From JBDTYT01 sp040005555 (GTDB lineage: Bacteria > Actinomycetota > UBA4738 > HRBIN12): DNA of 20,623 nucleotides. The position numbers and the translations under genes are program-made. How positions within the stretch are numbered: position 1 is the first letter of the stretch; each line of letters begins with the position of its first letter. The DNA lies in assembly GCA_040005555.1 (NCBI GenBank), contig JBDTYT010000026.1, forward strand, positions 1-20,623. The letters are read 5' to 3'. This document shows, piece after piece, positions 6,994 through 15,817 of the stretch. The notes beneath the pieces were generated by a model. That model was not told the DNA's origin. It searched no databases and saw nothing but the letters and a program-made list of their open reading frames with translations.

Positions 6994-8090
6994 TCAGCCG
7001 GCGAGCGCCAGCACGAGCTCGTTGAGAAGCAACATGCCTCGCTCCGTCGGGACGAGGGCTCCGTCGTGGTTCAGCAGCAAGCCGGACTCGAGGAAGGGTG
7101 CGGCACGCTCCGCCTCGACCCACGAGGCGGGGATGCCCTCGAAGATCCGCAGGCGCAGGAAGACCTCCTCGAGATACGCGTCCGACGGCTCGAGGCGCTC
7201 CTCCCCACCGACGGGGAGCACGCCCGACTCGACGAGCACCATGTACTCCTCGGGAGGGCGGACGTTCCACCAGCGGCGGTCGTCCCGGTAGGCGTGCGCC
7301 CCGGCTCCGAGTCCAACGTACGGCCGACGTTCCCAATAGCCGAGGTTGTGGCGGCACTCGAAGCCCGGACGCGCCCAGTTCGAGATCTCGTAATGCACGT
7401 ATCCAGCGGCTGCGAGCCGGTCACACGCCAAGGTGAACATGTCGGCCTGCAGATCCGGGTCGGGCGAGGGAACGACGCCGGCAGCGACCTTGCGCCCGAG
7501 CGGTGTCGAGGGCTCGACGGTGAGCGCGTACGCGGACACGTGCTCAGGGCCGAGATCGACCGTCTCCGAGAGAGTACGCTCCCATGACTCGACGGTCTCG
7601 TTTTCGGCGCCGTAGATGAGATCGAGGTTCACGTTGCGGTACCCCGCGACCCGGGCGTCGACGAACGCGCGGCGAACGGACGCCGGCTCGTGGATCCGCT
7701 CGAGCGAGGCGAGCACGGAGGGGTCGAACGACTGCGCGCCCATCGACAACCGGTCGAAGCCCGCAGCGAGCAACGCCTCGAGTTTGGGTCGGTCCACCGT
7801 GTCGGGGTTGGCTTCGATCGTCACCTCGGCGTCGTCGGCGACGTGGAACCGGTGTCGCAGGTGCGCGAGCAGACCCTTGAGGTCGACGGGGTCGAGCGTG
7901 GTCGGCGTGCCGCCGCCCAGGAACACGGACGTGAAGTCCTCGTCTCGCCAGGCCGGCGCGGCCAGCGCGGCCTCAGCAAAGACCGCCCGCACGTAACGGG
8001 GCGCGAGGTGGTCCATCCCGGCGTACGCGTTGAAGTCGCAGTACCCGCATCGGGTGAGGCAGAACGGCACGTGAACGTAGATCCCGGCGC

Positions 8091-8094
<4 letters not shown>
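6994..8094 (-). CDS. hemW: Heme chaperone HemW (radical SAM, formerly HemN-like)
   Basis: HemW is a radical-SAM-related protein that binds heme and inserts it into respiratory enzymes; it is often mis-annotated as coproporphyrinogen III oxidase HemN. The 366-residue product begins with the HemW-type segment IYVHVPFC and the cluster motif CLTRCGYCDF (Cys12, Cys16, Cys19). It continues with FLGGGTPTTL, the EANPD motif and the MGAQSFD segment, and a C-terminal HemN_C domain follows. Start GTG 8094 overlaps the lepA stop as GTGA; the longer frame to 8250 runs inside lepA and is not family-like. The lepA-hemW pairing is common across bacteria. It is followed by a 146-bp gap that carries the hrcA operator. 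Confidence 0.95.
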
Positions 8095-9914
<1,820 letters not shown>

Positions 9915-9923
9915 GACCCGCCT

Positions 9924-9929
9924 ATCGTA
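9924..9929 (-). promoter_or_regulatory. lepA -10 hexamer TACGAT
   Basis: Minus-strand TACGAT (9929-9924) fits TANNNT and is followed by exactly 9 bp and the lepA GTG. It lies in the 79-bp divergent region with rpsT. No -35 is recognisable. If used, the mRNA would start within about 0-3 nt of the start codon. Confidence 0.45.
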
Positions 9930-9978
9930 CGAGCCGACCGCGCGGCCGCCGGGCTCCGGCGAGCCGAGTTCGCGCTGG

Positions 9979-9984
9979 TAGACT
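9979..9984 (+). promoter_or_regulatory. rpsT -10 hexamer TAGACT
   Basis: TAGACT fits TANNNT and is followed by exactly 9 bp and the rpsT ATG, mirroring the lepA site across the divergent region. There is no Shine-Dalgarno between it and the ATG and no clear -35. This suggests a leaderless or nearly leaderless rpsT transcript. Confidence 0.5.
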
Positions 9985-9993
9985 CGGTCGCCG

Positions 9994-10275
9994 ATGGCGA
10001 ACATCAAGTCCCAGATCAAACGGAACCGTCAGAACGAGAAGGCGCACGAGCGGAACAAGGCCGTGCGCTCGGCCCTGAAGACGGCAACCAAGAAGGTCGG
10101 CACCGCCGTCGCCGACGGCGATGCCGACGCCGCCACCGAGCGGGCCCTCGAGGCGTCCCGAGCTTTCGACAAGGCCGCTTCCAAAGGCATCGTTCATAAG
10201 CGCACGGCGGCACGGCACAAGTCCCGCATCACGAAGGCCGCCAACACGGCCGCCTCGTCCTCAGCGGCCGAGTAG
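9994..10275 (+). CDS. rpsT: 30S ribosomal protein S20 (bS20)
   Basis: bS20 is a small helical protein that binds 16S rRNA early in 30S assembly. The 93-residue product opens with the diagnostic MANIKSQIKRNRQNEKAHERN. It is rich in Lys, Arg and Ala, carries GIVHKRTAARHKSRI near residues 65-79, and ends in an Ala/Ser tail. The start is ATG 9994 with TAGACT 9 bp upstream and no Shine-Dalgarno. It is the only complete plus-strand gene in the window, set between divergent lepA and convergent holA as in other actinobacteria. Its TAG is 1 bp from the holA stop, so no independent terminator fits between them. Confidence 0.97.
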   Translation: MANIKSQIKRNRQNEKAHERNKAVRSALKTATKKVGTAVADGDADAATERALEASRAFDKAASKGIVHKRTAARHKSRITKAANTAASSSAAE

Positions 10276-10276
10276 C

Positions 10277-11224
10277 TCAGACCCTCGCCGGCTCGCCGGC
10301 GATCCTGGCAACGAGCACGGGCAGCACGACGTCGTCCGTCGCGCCCGACTTCAGTGCCCGATCGGCCTCCGCGATACCGGTGTGGATGTCGATGAGCTCC
10401 TCCATCGAGAACCGCCGAGCCTGCTCGCGGTACCGGCGCGCCTGCCAGTCGAAACGCAGGCCCGCTCGCTTGGCGAGCTCGGCCGGCGGGAGCCGCTCGG
10501 GGAGGGCTCGGACGCGGAGCAGGTCGCGCAGGCGAGATGCGATCCCGCCGAGGATCATGAGTGCGTCGTCGCGGCCGTGCATGAGCGTTTGGAGCGAACG
10601 CATCGCGCCGGGCAGGTCTCGCGAGAACGCCTTGTCGCACAGATCCCAGACGTGCTGATCGCCGAGGCCACGGAACTGTTTCGCAACCGTCTCGCGAGTG
10701 AGCCGCTGCCCCGAGAAGGCGGACGCGAGCTGGTCGAGTGCTTGCTCGAGCGCGGCCGGATCCTCCCCGAGGGTCTGGATGAGCGCCGGAGTGGCATCGG
10801 GGGCGAGGTTGAGCTCTTTGATCTTCGCCCGACCCACCACCCACGCGCCGAGATCCTTGCGAGTGACCTTCACCTCGCGGACGGTCCCGATCGGCTGCAC
10901 GAGCTTGACGAGCGCGGCGGGAGCCTTCCCGCGGTCGCCGACCCTGGCGAGCAGCACGAGCGGCGCGTCGGGATCGGGCGACGCCAGATAGGCGGCGAGC
11001 TCGGCCGTCGCCTCGTCCGGCAAGGAGCGGCAGTCGTTGACGAGGAGCGCACGGCGCTCCCCGAACAACGAGGGCGTCGCGAGGTCTGCGAGCTCGCCAC
11101 CTTGCCACGTGCCGGCATCGAGCTCGCGAGGCTGCAAGTCGCCGAGGACCTCGAAGGCCGCCTCGCGCAGCAAGAAGTCGTCCTCGCCCCACAACAGGAA
11201 GACGGAGCTCGCGCGAGGGGTCAC
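10277..11224 (-). CDS. holA: DNA polymerase III delta subunit
   Basis: HolA is the delta subunit of the clamp loader and opens the beta sliding clamp during replication. The 315-residue length is normal. The N-terminal AAA-like domain starts with VFLLWGEDDFLLREA (8-22), the family hallmark, and lacks a Walker A as expected for delta. The middle domain includes KELNLAPDATPALIQTLGEDPAALEQALDQL, and the C-terminal collar domain contains HGRDDALMILGGIASRLRDLL. The start is GTG 11224, overlapping the comEC TGA as GTGA. A TAGAAT hexamer 7 bp before the GTG may give holA its own leaderless promoter inside the comEC end. The comEA-comEC-holA order is widespread in bacteria. Confidence 0.95.
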   Translation of the reverse strand: MTPRASSVFLLWGEDDFLLREAAFEVLGDLQPRELDAGTWQGGELADLATPSLFGERRALLVNDCRSLPDEATAELAAYLASPDPDAPLVLLARVGDRGKAPAALVKLVQPIGTVREVKVTRKDLGAWVVGRAKIKELNLAPDATPALIQTLGEDPAALEQALDQLASAFSGQRLTRETVAKQFRGLGDQHVWDLCDKAFSRDLPGAMRSLQTLMHGRDDALMILGGIASRLRDLLRVRALPERLPPAELAKRAGLRFDWQARRYREQARRFSMEELIDIHTGIAEADRALKSGATDDVVLPVLVARIAGEPARV

Positions 11225-13614
11225 GCCGCGGATTCTACGAGAAGCCTCGGACCCTCGAAGGTAACGGTGACCTCACCATCGAGATCGGTGCGCCGGATCT
11301 CGGCGCCGGTCGCGGCGATCCAGTCGAGCACCTCGGGGACGGGGTGTCCGTAGGTGTTCGGACCGACGCTCACGACCGCCAGCTGCGGGTGCACCGCCTC
11401 GAAGAAACCCGGCAACGAGGTCGCTCCGCCGTGGTGCGGGACCTTCAGCACGTCGGCGCCGAGCGAGATGCCCTCGTCGAGCAACACCTGCTGGGCCGGC
11501 TCCTCCGGCTCGGCGGCGAACAGGACCGAGTCATCGTCGAGGCTCACCATGACGACGAGCGAGTCGTTGTTCGCGTCGGACTCGGTGTCGTGCCAACACC
11601 CCTGCGGCGATACGACGTCGAGCCGCAGATCGCCCACCGTGAGCGAGTCCCCCGCCCGCGGGTGGCGCACCGGCACGTGTTCGTCCGCGATCGCCTGCAC
11701 GAGATCGGCGTAGATCGGGCTCTCGTCCGCGCATCCGGGATCGAGGAGCACGTCGACGGGGAAGCGCGCGAGCACCGCGGGGAGGCCGACGATGTGATCG
11801 GCGTGCGGGTGCGTCGCGATGACGACATCGAGGCGCTTCACGCCGAGCGCGGAAAGCTCGGTGGCTACCTGCTCCGGGTCGGGCCCGCCGTCGATGAGGA
11901 TGTTCGCGCCCCCTGGTGAGGAGACGAGCGCGGCATCGCCCTGCCCGACGTCGAAGAACCGCACCACGAGCCCGCTCGGGGGTCCGGCGGACAGCGCCGA
12001 GGACCACACGAGCAGCGGGACCAGCAGCGCGCCCGCCACCAGCATGTGCCGAGGCAGCCGCGGGCGGGCTCGCAATGCCCACGCCGTCGCGCAGACGATC
12101 GCCAGTCCGACAACGAGATTCACGATGCCGCCATGCGAAGTGATCCACGGGATCGGAGCACGAGCCAAGCGATCGGCGAGGAGCTCGAGGTAGCGCATCG
12201 GAAGCGTCGCGATCGCCGCGAGGAGCCGGCCGACGCCGACGGAGACCAGCCCGACCCCCGCCGCGAGGAGCCCGAGCAGGAGCGCGGGCGAGACCGCCGG
12301 GAACGCGAGCACGTTCGCAGCGAGCGTCACCACCGGCACTTCATGGAAATGGAAGAGCAGGATGGGCGTCACGCCGAGTTGCGCTGCGAGCGTGGCTCCG
12401 GTCGCGAGCGCGATCGGACGCGGCAGGAACCGGAGCCGTTCCGCGAGGGAGGAAGCCAGGGCGACCATACCTGCCGTGGCCACCACGGAGAGTTGGAACC
12501 CCACCGCCCACACGAGCGCCGGATCGACGATCAGAAGCACGAGCACCGCGCCCGCGAGGATCGCCGCGGCGCTCCTCGGGCGCCCGAGAAGCATCCCGCC
12601 GAGTGCGATCCCCGCCATCACCCCGGCACGCATCACGGAGGGCTCGGCGCCGGTGAGCACGACGAAGAACACGACCGTCCCGAGGCCGAGCAGGAACCTC
12701 GGGACGCGGGAGAGCCGGAGCAGCATCGCGAGCCCGAGCACCGGCCCCAGCACCATCGCGACGTTCTCACCCGAAACAACCAGGAGGTGTCCCAGGCCGG
12801 TCGCGTGGAAGTCGCGGGCCACGGCAGGATCCAGGCGCGAGTCGTCGCCGAGGGCAAGACCCATCAACAGCCCGGCCTCGCGCGGACCGAACAGCCGGCC
12901 GATCGAACGTCCGACGAAGGTGCGGAACCCTTGCGCCGCTCGCATGAAGGGGTTCGTTGACGGTCCGACCCGCTCGACGCTCGAGGTGCGCAGCTCGGCC
13001 GGGATCCCGCGTCGAAGGAGCGACGAGGCGAATCCCGGGTCGTCCGGCACAAGCACCTGACCCCCCACGATCAGCCGGTCGCCCCGAACCGCCTCGGGGA
13101 TCTCATCCTGGCCGTCGAGCCAGAGGGTCTCGTGTACGGCCACCTCGCGTCCGTCCCAGCGAACGCGTCCCACGGCGATCACGGCTGACCATCCGATGGT
13201 CCCCGGCGACGGATCGGTCCGCAGCGTGCCCTCGACCTCCACGCGCGCGGGCGCGAGCCGAGCGAGAAAGGCTCCCTCGGTTCGGTGTTCGTGGAATCCG
13301 CCCCACCCCACGCCGAGGCAGGCGACGCCGAGGAGCACGGTCAGCGCGGCAACGACCGGCGGCCCTCGTCCTGGCTCGAGCCGGGGCGGCGCGATCCGTT
13401 CCAACGCGTTCCCGGCCACAGCCGGCATGATCCCGACCGACTCGAGCGGACCCGCTCCCCCGGCCTCCGCGGGCAACAGGGCGAGTCCTGTTCCGGCCGC
13501 GACGATGCCTGCGACGATCCACAGCGCTACGCAGATCCGGCCACCGGTCATCGGCCACCCGAGCAGGCCGAGCCAAAACGCACCAGCCGACGCCGGGAGG
13601 GTCCAGGCGCTCAA
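11221..13614 (-). CDS. comEC: ComEC/Rec2-type DNA uptake channel protein
   Basis: ComEC forms the inner-membrane channel that takes up single-stranded DNA during natural transformation. The 797-residue protein has three parts. An N-terminal DUF4131/OB-like region spans about 1-230. A multi-spanning competence domain spans about 235-540, with the signature HLLVVSGENVAMV and many hydrophobic segments. The C-terminal metallo-beta-lactamase-like domain spans about 550-797, with FDVGQGDAAL, HPHADH (His602, His604, Asp606, His607) and PHHGG (726-730). Where most ComEC proteins have a GD motif between the last two, this one reads AAEPEE (Glu702). The start is TTG 13614, overlapping the comEA stop as TTGA; no in-frame ATG is better placed. 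It is coupled to comEA upstream and holA downstream. Whether the cell is competent cannot be told from this window. Confidence 0.93.
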   Translation of the reverse strand: MSAWTLPASAGAFWLGLLGWPMTGGRICVALWIVAGIVAAGTGLALLPAEAGGAGPLESVGIMPAVAGNALERIAPPRLEPGRGPPVVAALTVLLGVACLGVGWGGFHEHRTEGAFLARLAPARVEVEGTLRTDPSPGTIGWSAVIAVGRVRWDGREVAVHETLWLDGQDEIPEAVRGDRLIVGGQVLVPDDPGFASSLLRRGIPAELRTSSVERVGPSTNPFMRAAQGFRTFVGRSIGRLFGPREAGLLMGLALGDDSRLDPAVARDFHATGLGHLLVVSGENVAMVLGPVLGLAMLLRLSRVPRFLLGLGTVVFFVVLTGAEPSVMRAGVMAGIALGGMLLGRPRSAAAILAGAVLVLLIVDPALVWAVGFQLSVVATAGMVALASSLAERLRFLPRPIALATGATLAAQLGVTPILLFHFHEVPVVTLAANVLAFPAVSPALLLGLLAAGVGLVSVGVGRLLAAIATLPMRYLELLADRLARAPIPWITSHGGIVNLVVGLAIVCATAWALRARPRLPRHMLVAGALLVPLLVWSSALSAGPPSGLVVRFFDVGQGDAALVSSPGGANILIDGGPDPEQVATELSALGVKRLDVVIATHPHADHIVGLPAVLARFPVDVLLDPGCADESPIYADLVQAIADEHVPVRHPRAGDSLTVGDLRLDVVSPQGCWHDTESDANNDSLVVMVSLDDDSVLFAAEPEEPAQQVLLDEGISLGADVLKVPHHGGATSLPGFFEAVHPQLAVVSVGPNTYGHPVPEVLDWIAATGAEIRRTDLDGEVTVTFEGPRLLVESAA
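11232..11237 (-). promoter_or_regulatory. Possible internal holA -10 TAGAAT
   Basis: Minus-strand TAGAAT (11237-11232) lies inside the last codons of comEC, 7 bp before the holA GTG. The comEC frame there uses GTA-GAA, an A-ending valine codon in a region dominated by GTC and GTG, which would be explained by selection for the hexamer. No -35 is seen. Confidence 0.35.
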
Positions 13615-14243
13615 ATCGTGATGAGGTCCTTCATGTCCGCGAAGGTGGCGTCACCGATCCCGCTCACGTCGAGCAGGTCTTCGATGGTGGTGAACGGGCC
13701 GTTCTCCGTCCGGAAATCGACGATCGCCTGGGCGATCACCTCGCCGACCCCGGGAAGGGCCTCGAGCTCGGTCGCGGCGGCGGTGTTGATGTTGATCTTC
13801 GTGGTCGAGCCGGGCGTCCCGGGCGCCACGCCCGGCGGTGGTTCGACCGAGCCATCCGGCGCCGATCGAGCCACCAAGATCTGCGACCCGTCTACGAGCG
13901 GCGCGGCCAGGTTCAAGCTCGAGAGCGCAGCGCCCGGTCGGGCGCCACCCGACGCATCGATCGCGTCGATCACGCGGTCGCCTTCGTGGAACTCGTACAC
14001 GCCCGGATGGCGGACCCAACCCGCAACGTCGACGAGGAGGACCACCTCGGGAGACGGAGCCACCGAGCTGACGGCGCTCGGGGCGGCGTTCGACCCCGAG
14101 GCGCGCACCTCGACGGGCCGGGGCAACGATCGCATGTACCAAAGGGCCACCCCCGCGAGCGCGGCCACCAGCAGGAACGCGAGTCCGACGAGCTCCCCCC
14201 GCGACAGCGTCGACAGACGCTCGCGCACCGATCCTCCCGACAC
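13611..14243 (-). CDS. comEA: ComEA-type DNA-binding competence protein
   Basis: ComEA is the membrane-anchored receptor that binds double-stranded DNA and passes it to ComEC. From GTG 14243 it has 210 residues. A short cytoplasmic tail is followed by one transmembrane helix (about 17-37), an SLBB domain (about 65-125, VDVAGWVRHPGVYEF) and a proline/glycine linker. A C-terminal helix-hairpin-helix pair begins with KININTAAATELEALPGVG. I chose GTG 14243 because GGAGG lies 5 nt upstream. GTG 14255 is longer without a Shine-Dalgarno, and GTG 14228 has GGGAGGA only 4 nt upstream. All three keep the anchor intact. The stop overlaps the comEC TTG. Confidence 0.93.
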   Translation of the reverse strand: MSGGSVRERLSTLSRGELVGLAFLLVAALAGVALWYMRSLPRPVEVRASGSNAAPSAVSSVAPSPEVVLLVDVAGWVRHPGVYEFHEGDRVIDAIDASGGARPGAALSSLNLAAPLVDGSQILVARSAPDGSVEPPPGVAPGTPGSTTKININTAAATELEALPGVGEVIAQAIVDFRTENGPFTTIEDLLDVSGIGDATFADMKDLITI

Positions 14244-14326
14244 GACGACCTCCACCGAGCGAACACACGTGGGGGAGTCCGATCTATCTGGCGACGCTAG
14301 TGGAACGCCGGTGCAACGACCGTGAA

Positions 14327-15679
14327 CTAGCGCACAGCTGGGGCAGCGAGTCTTTCCGGTTCGGGCACCGTCACCGAGCGACGAGGGATCGTGAACGAGA
14401 ACTCGGCGCCGCCGCCGGGCGCGTCGCCCACGTCGATGGTGCCACCGTGTGCTTCGACGAGCCCGCGCGAGATGTACAGCCCGAGCCCGGCCCCCGGCTT
14501 CAACGATCCTTCATCGAGCCGTCGGAAGCGTTCGAACACCCCCTCGCGATCGGCCTCCCGCACGCCCGGCCCTCTGTCTCGGACCGCGAATCGGACGGCT
14601 GTGTGATCCTGCGAGACGGACAGAACGATCCGGGTGCCCTCCGGCGAGTACTTGCGTGCGTTGTCGAGCAGGTTGGTCAAGACGCGAACCACGGCATCAG
14701 GGTCGCACCACACGGCATCCGCGCGGTGTAGCTCGACGTTGACGATGCCCGCGGTGTCCGACGCCTGTGCCGCGTCGGCGATCAATCGGCGAGGCTCGAC
14801 CAGCTCGAGGCTGAGCGCGAGGGCTCCGTCCTCGATGCGGGACACTGTGAGCAGGTCGTCCACGAGCCGGGCGAGCCGTCCCGCTTGGTTCGTCGCGCCA
14901 TCCAGCAGTTCCTCGCGGAGCTCACGGTCGAGGCTGGGGCCATGCGTACGGAGCGTGTTGAGGACGCCGAGGATGGCTGCCAACGGGGTGCGAAACTCAT
15001 GGGCGACGACGGCAACGAATTCGGCCCGGGCCGAGTCGACGCGGCGGAGCCGGGCGACCTCTTCCCGCTCCTTCGTGAGCTCGACGTTCCGCTCCGCCAC
15101 GAGGGCCTCGGCTGCGTGCCAATCGGTCCGACTGGTCGACCGTTGATGCGCGAGGAGTCCCGCGGCAAGGCCCGTCAGCACGATCACGCCCGATCGATAG
15201 ACGGCGGTCGAGGCCGTCACCCGTCCGTCGACCGCGAGCGCCAGTGCATACACGAACGCGAGGCCGGCCGCCACGGCGACGGTTCGAGCGAACCCATATC
15301 GGAGGCCCGCCGCGAGGACGACGAACAGCGTCAGGCTCCAGAACTCGCTGGTCGCTCCCCCGGTGGCGCGGCACCAGAGCGCGATGAGGGTGATATCGAC
15401 GATCAACGTTGCGGCCACGAGTTGCTGCGACGCGCGCTCCAGTCCACCCAGGATCGCCACGCTCCACAGGGAGTACGCGATGGCCAGACCGAGGACGATG
15501 AGGGCGAGCGGGCGGATGTCGCGACGCAGGCCGATCGAGGCGAAATAGATGAATGCCACGATGCTGACGACCGCGAGCCGGATCACCGCGACGGACCGCT
15601 CGGTGCGCAAGCCCGAACCCCGTGGAGAAGTCGCCGCGAGGGCGCGGGGGTGAACCGGTGACTCGGCGACTCGGCTCAT
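14327..15679 (-). CDS. Orphan membrane sensor histidine kinase
   Basis: A 450-residue sensor kinase. The N-terminal half has about six hydrophobic segments (roughly residues 30-195) with only short loops between them, so it probably senses a membrane or intramembrane cue. A short coiled-coil linker (about 195-220) leads to the HisKA dimerisation domain, with phosphoacceptor His227 in VAHEFRTPL. The ATP-binding domain has the N box NLLDNARKYSPEG, G1 DRGPGV, F box VFERFRRLDEG and G2 GAGLGLYISRGLVEAHGG, all intact. ATG 15679 has GGAG 10 nt upstream; GTG 15688, three codons earlier, is possible but lies almost against that GGAG. No response regulator gene is adjacent, so its partner is elsewhere. 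It lies downstream of leuS across a structured gap. The signal is unknown. Confidence 0.9.
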   Translation of the reverse strand: MSRVAESPVHPRALAATSPRGSGLRTERSVAVIRLAVVSIVAFIYFASIGLRRDIRPLALIVLGLAIAYSLWSVAILGGLERASQQLVAATLIVDITLIALWCRATGGATSEFWSLTLFVVLAAGLRYGFARTVAVAAGLAFVYALALAVDGRVTASTAVYRSGVIVLTGLAAGLLAHQRSTSRTDWHAAEALVAERNVELTKEREEVARLRRVDSARAEFVAVVAHEFRTPLAAILGVLNTLRTHGPSLDRELREELLDGATNQAGRLARLVDDLLTVSRIEDGALALSLELVEPRRLIADAAQASDTAGIVNVELHRADAVWCDPDAVVRVLTNLLDNARKYSPEGTRIVLSVSQDHTAVRFAVRDRGPGVREADREGVFERFRRLDEGSLKPGAGLGLYISRGLVEAHGGTIDVGDAPGGGAEFSFTIPRRSVTVPEPERLAAPAVR

Positions 15680-15713
15680 CGAGGACACGCTCCGACTTCA
15701 GGCACGATGTTGC

Positions 15714-15807
15714 GTCCGCAGGCACCTCCTTCCGGTGCCGTCTTTCAGGTATCGGCCCTCTGTGGCGGTGGTTGAGCCGCAATGGAGAGGGCGGCAAAGC
15801 TACGGAC
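15714..15807. other. Possible structured RNA in the leuS-kinase gap
   Basis: Nested complementary segments suggest a three-way junction. A closing stem GTCCG/CGGAC joins 15714-15718 to 15803-15807. A hairpin GGCACC/GGTGCC (15721-15726 with 15734-15739) has a 7-nt loop. A longer arm GCCCTCT/AGAGGGC (15755-15761 with 15786-15792) carries an inner GCGG/CCGC stem (15765-15768 with 15777-15780). CTTT (15742-15745) can also pair with AAAG (15796-15799). All listed stems are perfect. Read on the minus strand it would be the leader of the histidine kinase, with AAGGAGG in the small hairpin. The plus strand has no gene directly downstream. Family unknown; folding is by eye only. Confidence 0.35.
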
Positions 15808-15817
15808 CCGGGAGCGA

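Noticed and set aside
9915..10019. N-terminal extension of LepA to 10019
   Set aside because: It would overlap the start of rpsT on the other strand and cover both promoters; LepA proteins begin close to the G1 motif.
15677..15706. Nine-codon leader peptide before the histidine kinase ending in an ATGA overlap
   Set aside because: Its GTG lies about 19 nt from the only strong Shine-Dalgarno (AAGGAGG), too far to be convincing, and it has no notable residues.
15711..15810. Assignment of the gap to the c-di-GMP-I (GEMM) riboswitch
   Set aside because: Only one strand motif (GGCAAAGCTACGGACC) is similar. The 5' GGCAAACC half and the tetraloop-receptor arm are missing, the hairpin order differs, and no gene follows on the plus strand. 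Kept only as an unassigned structured element.
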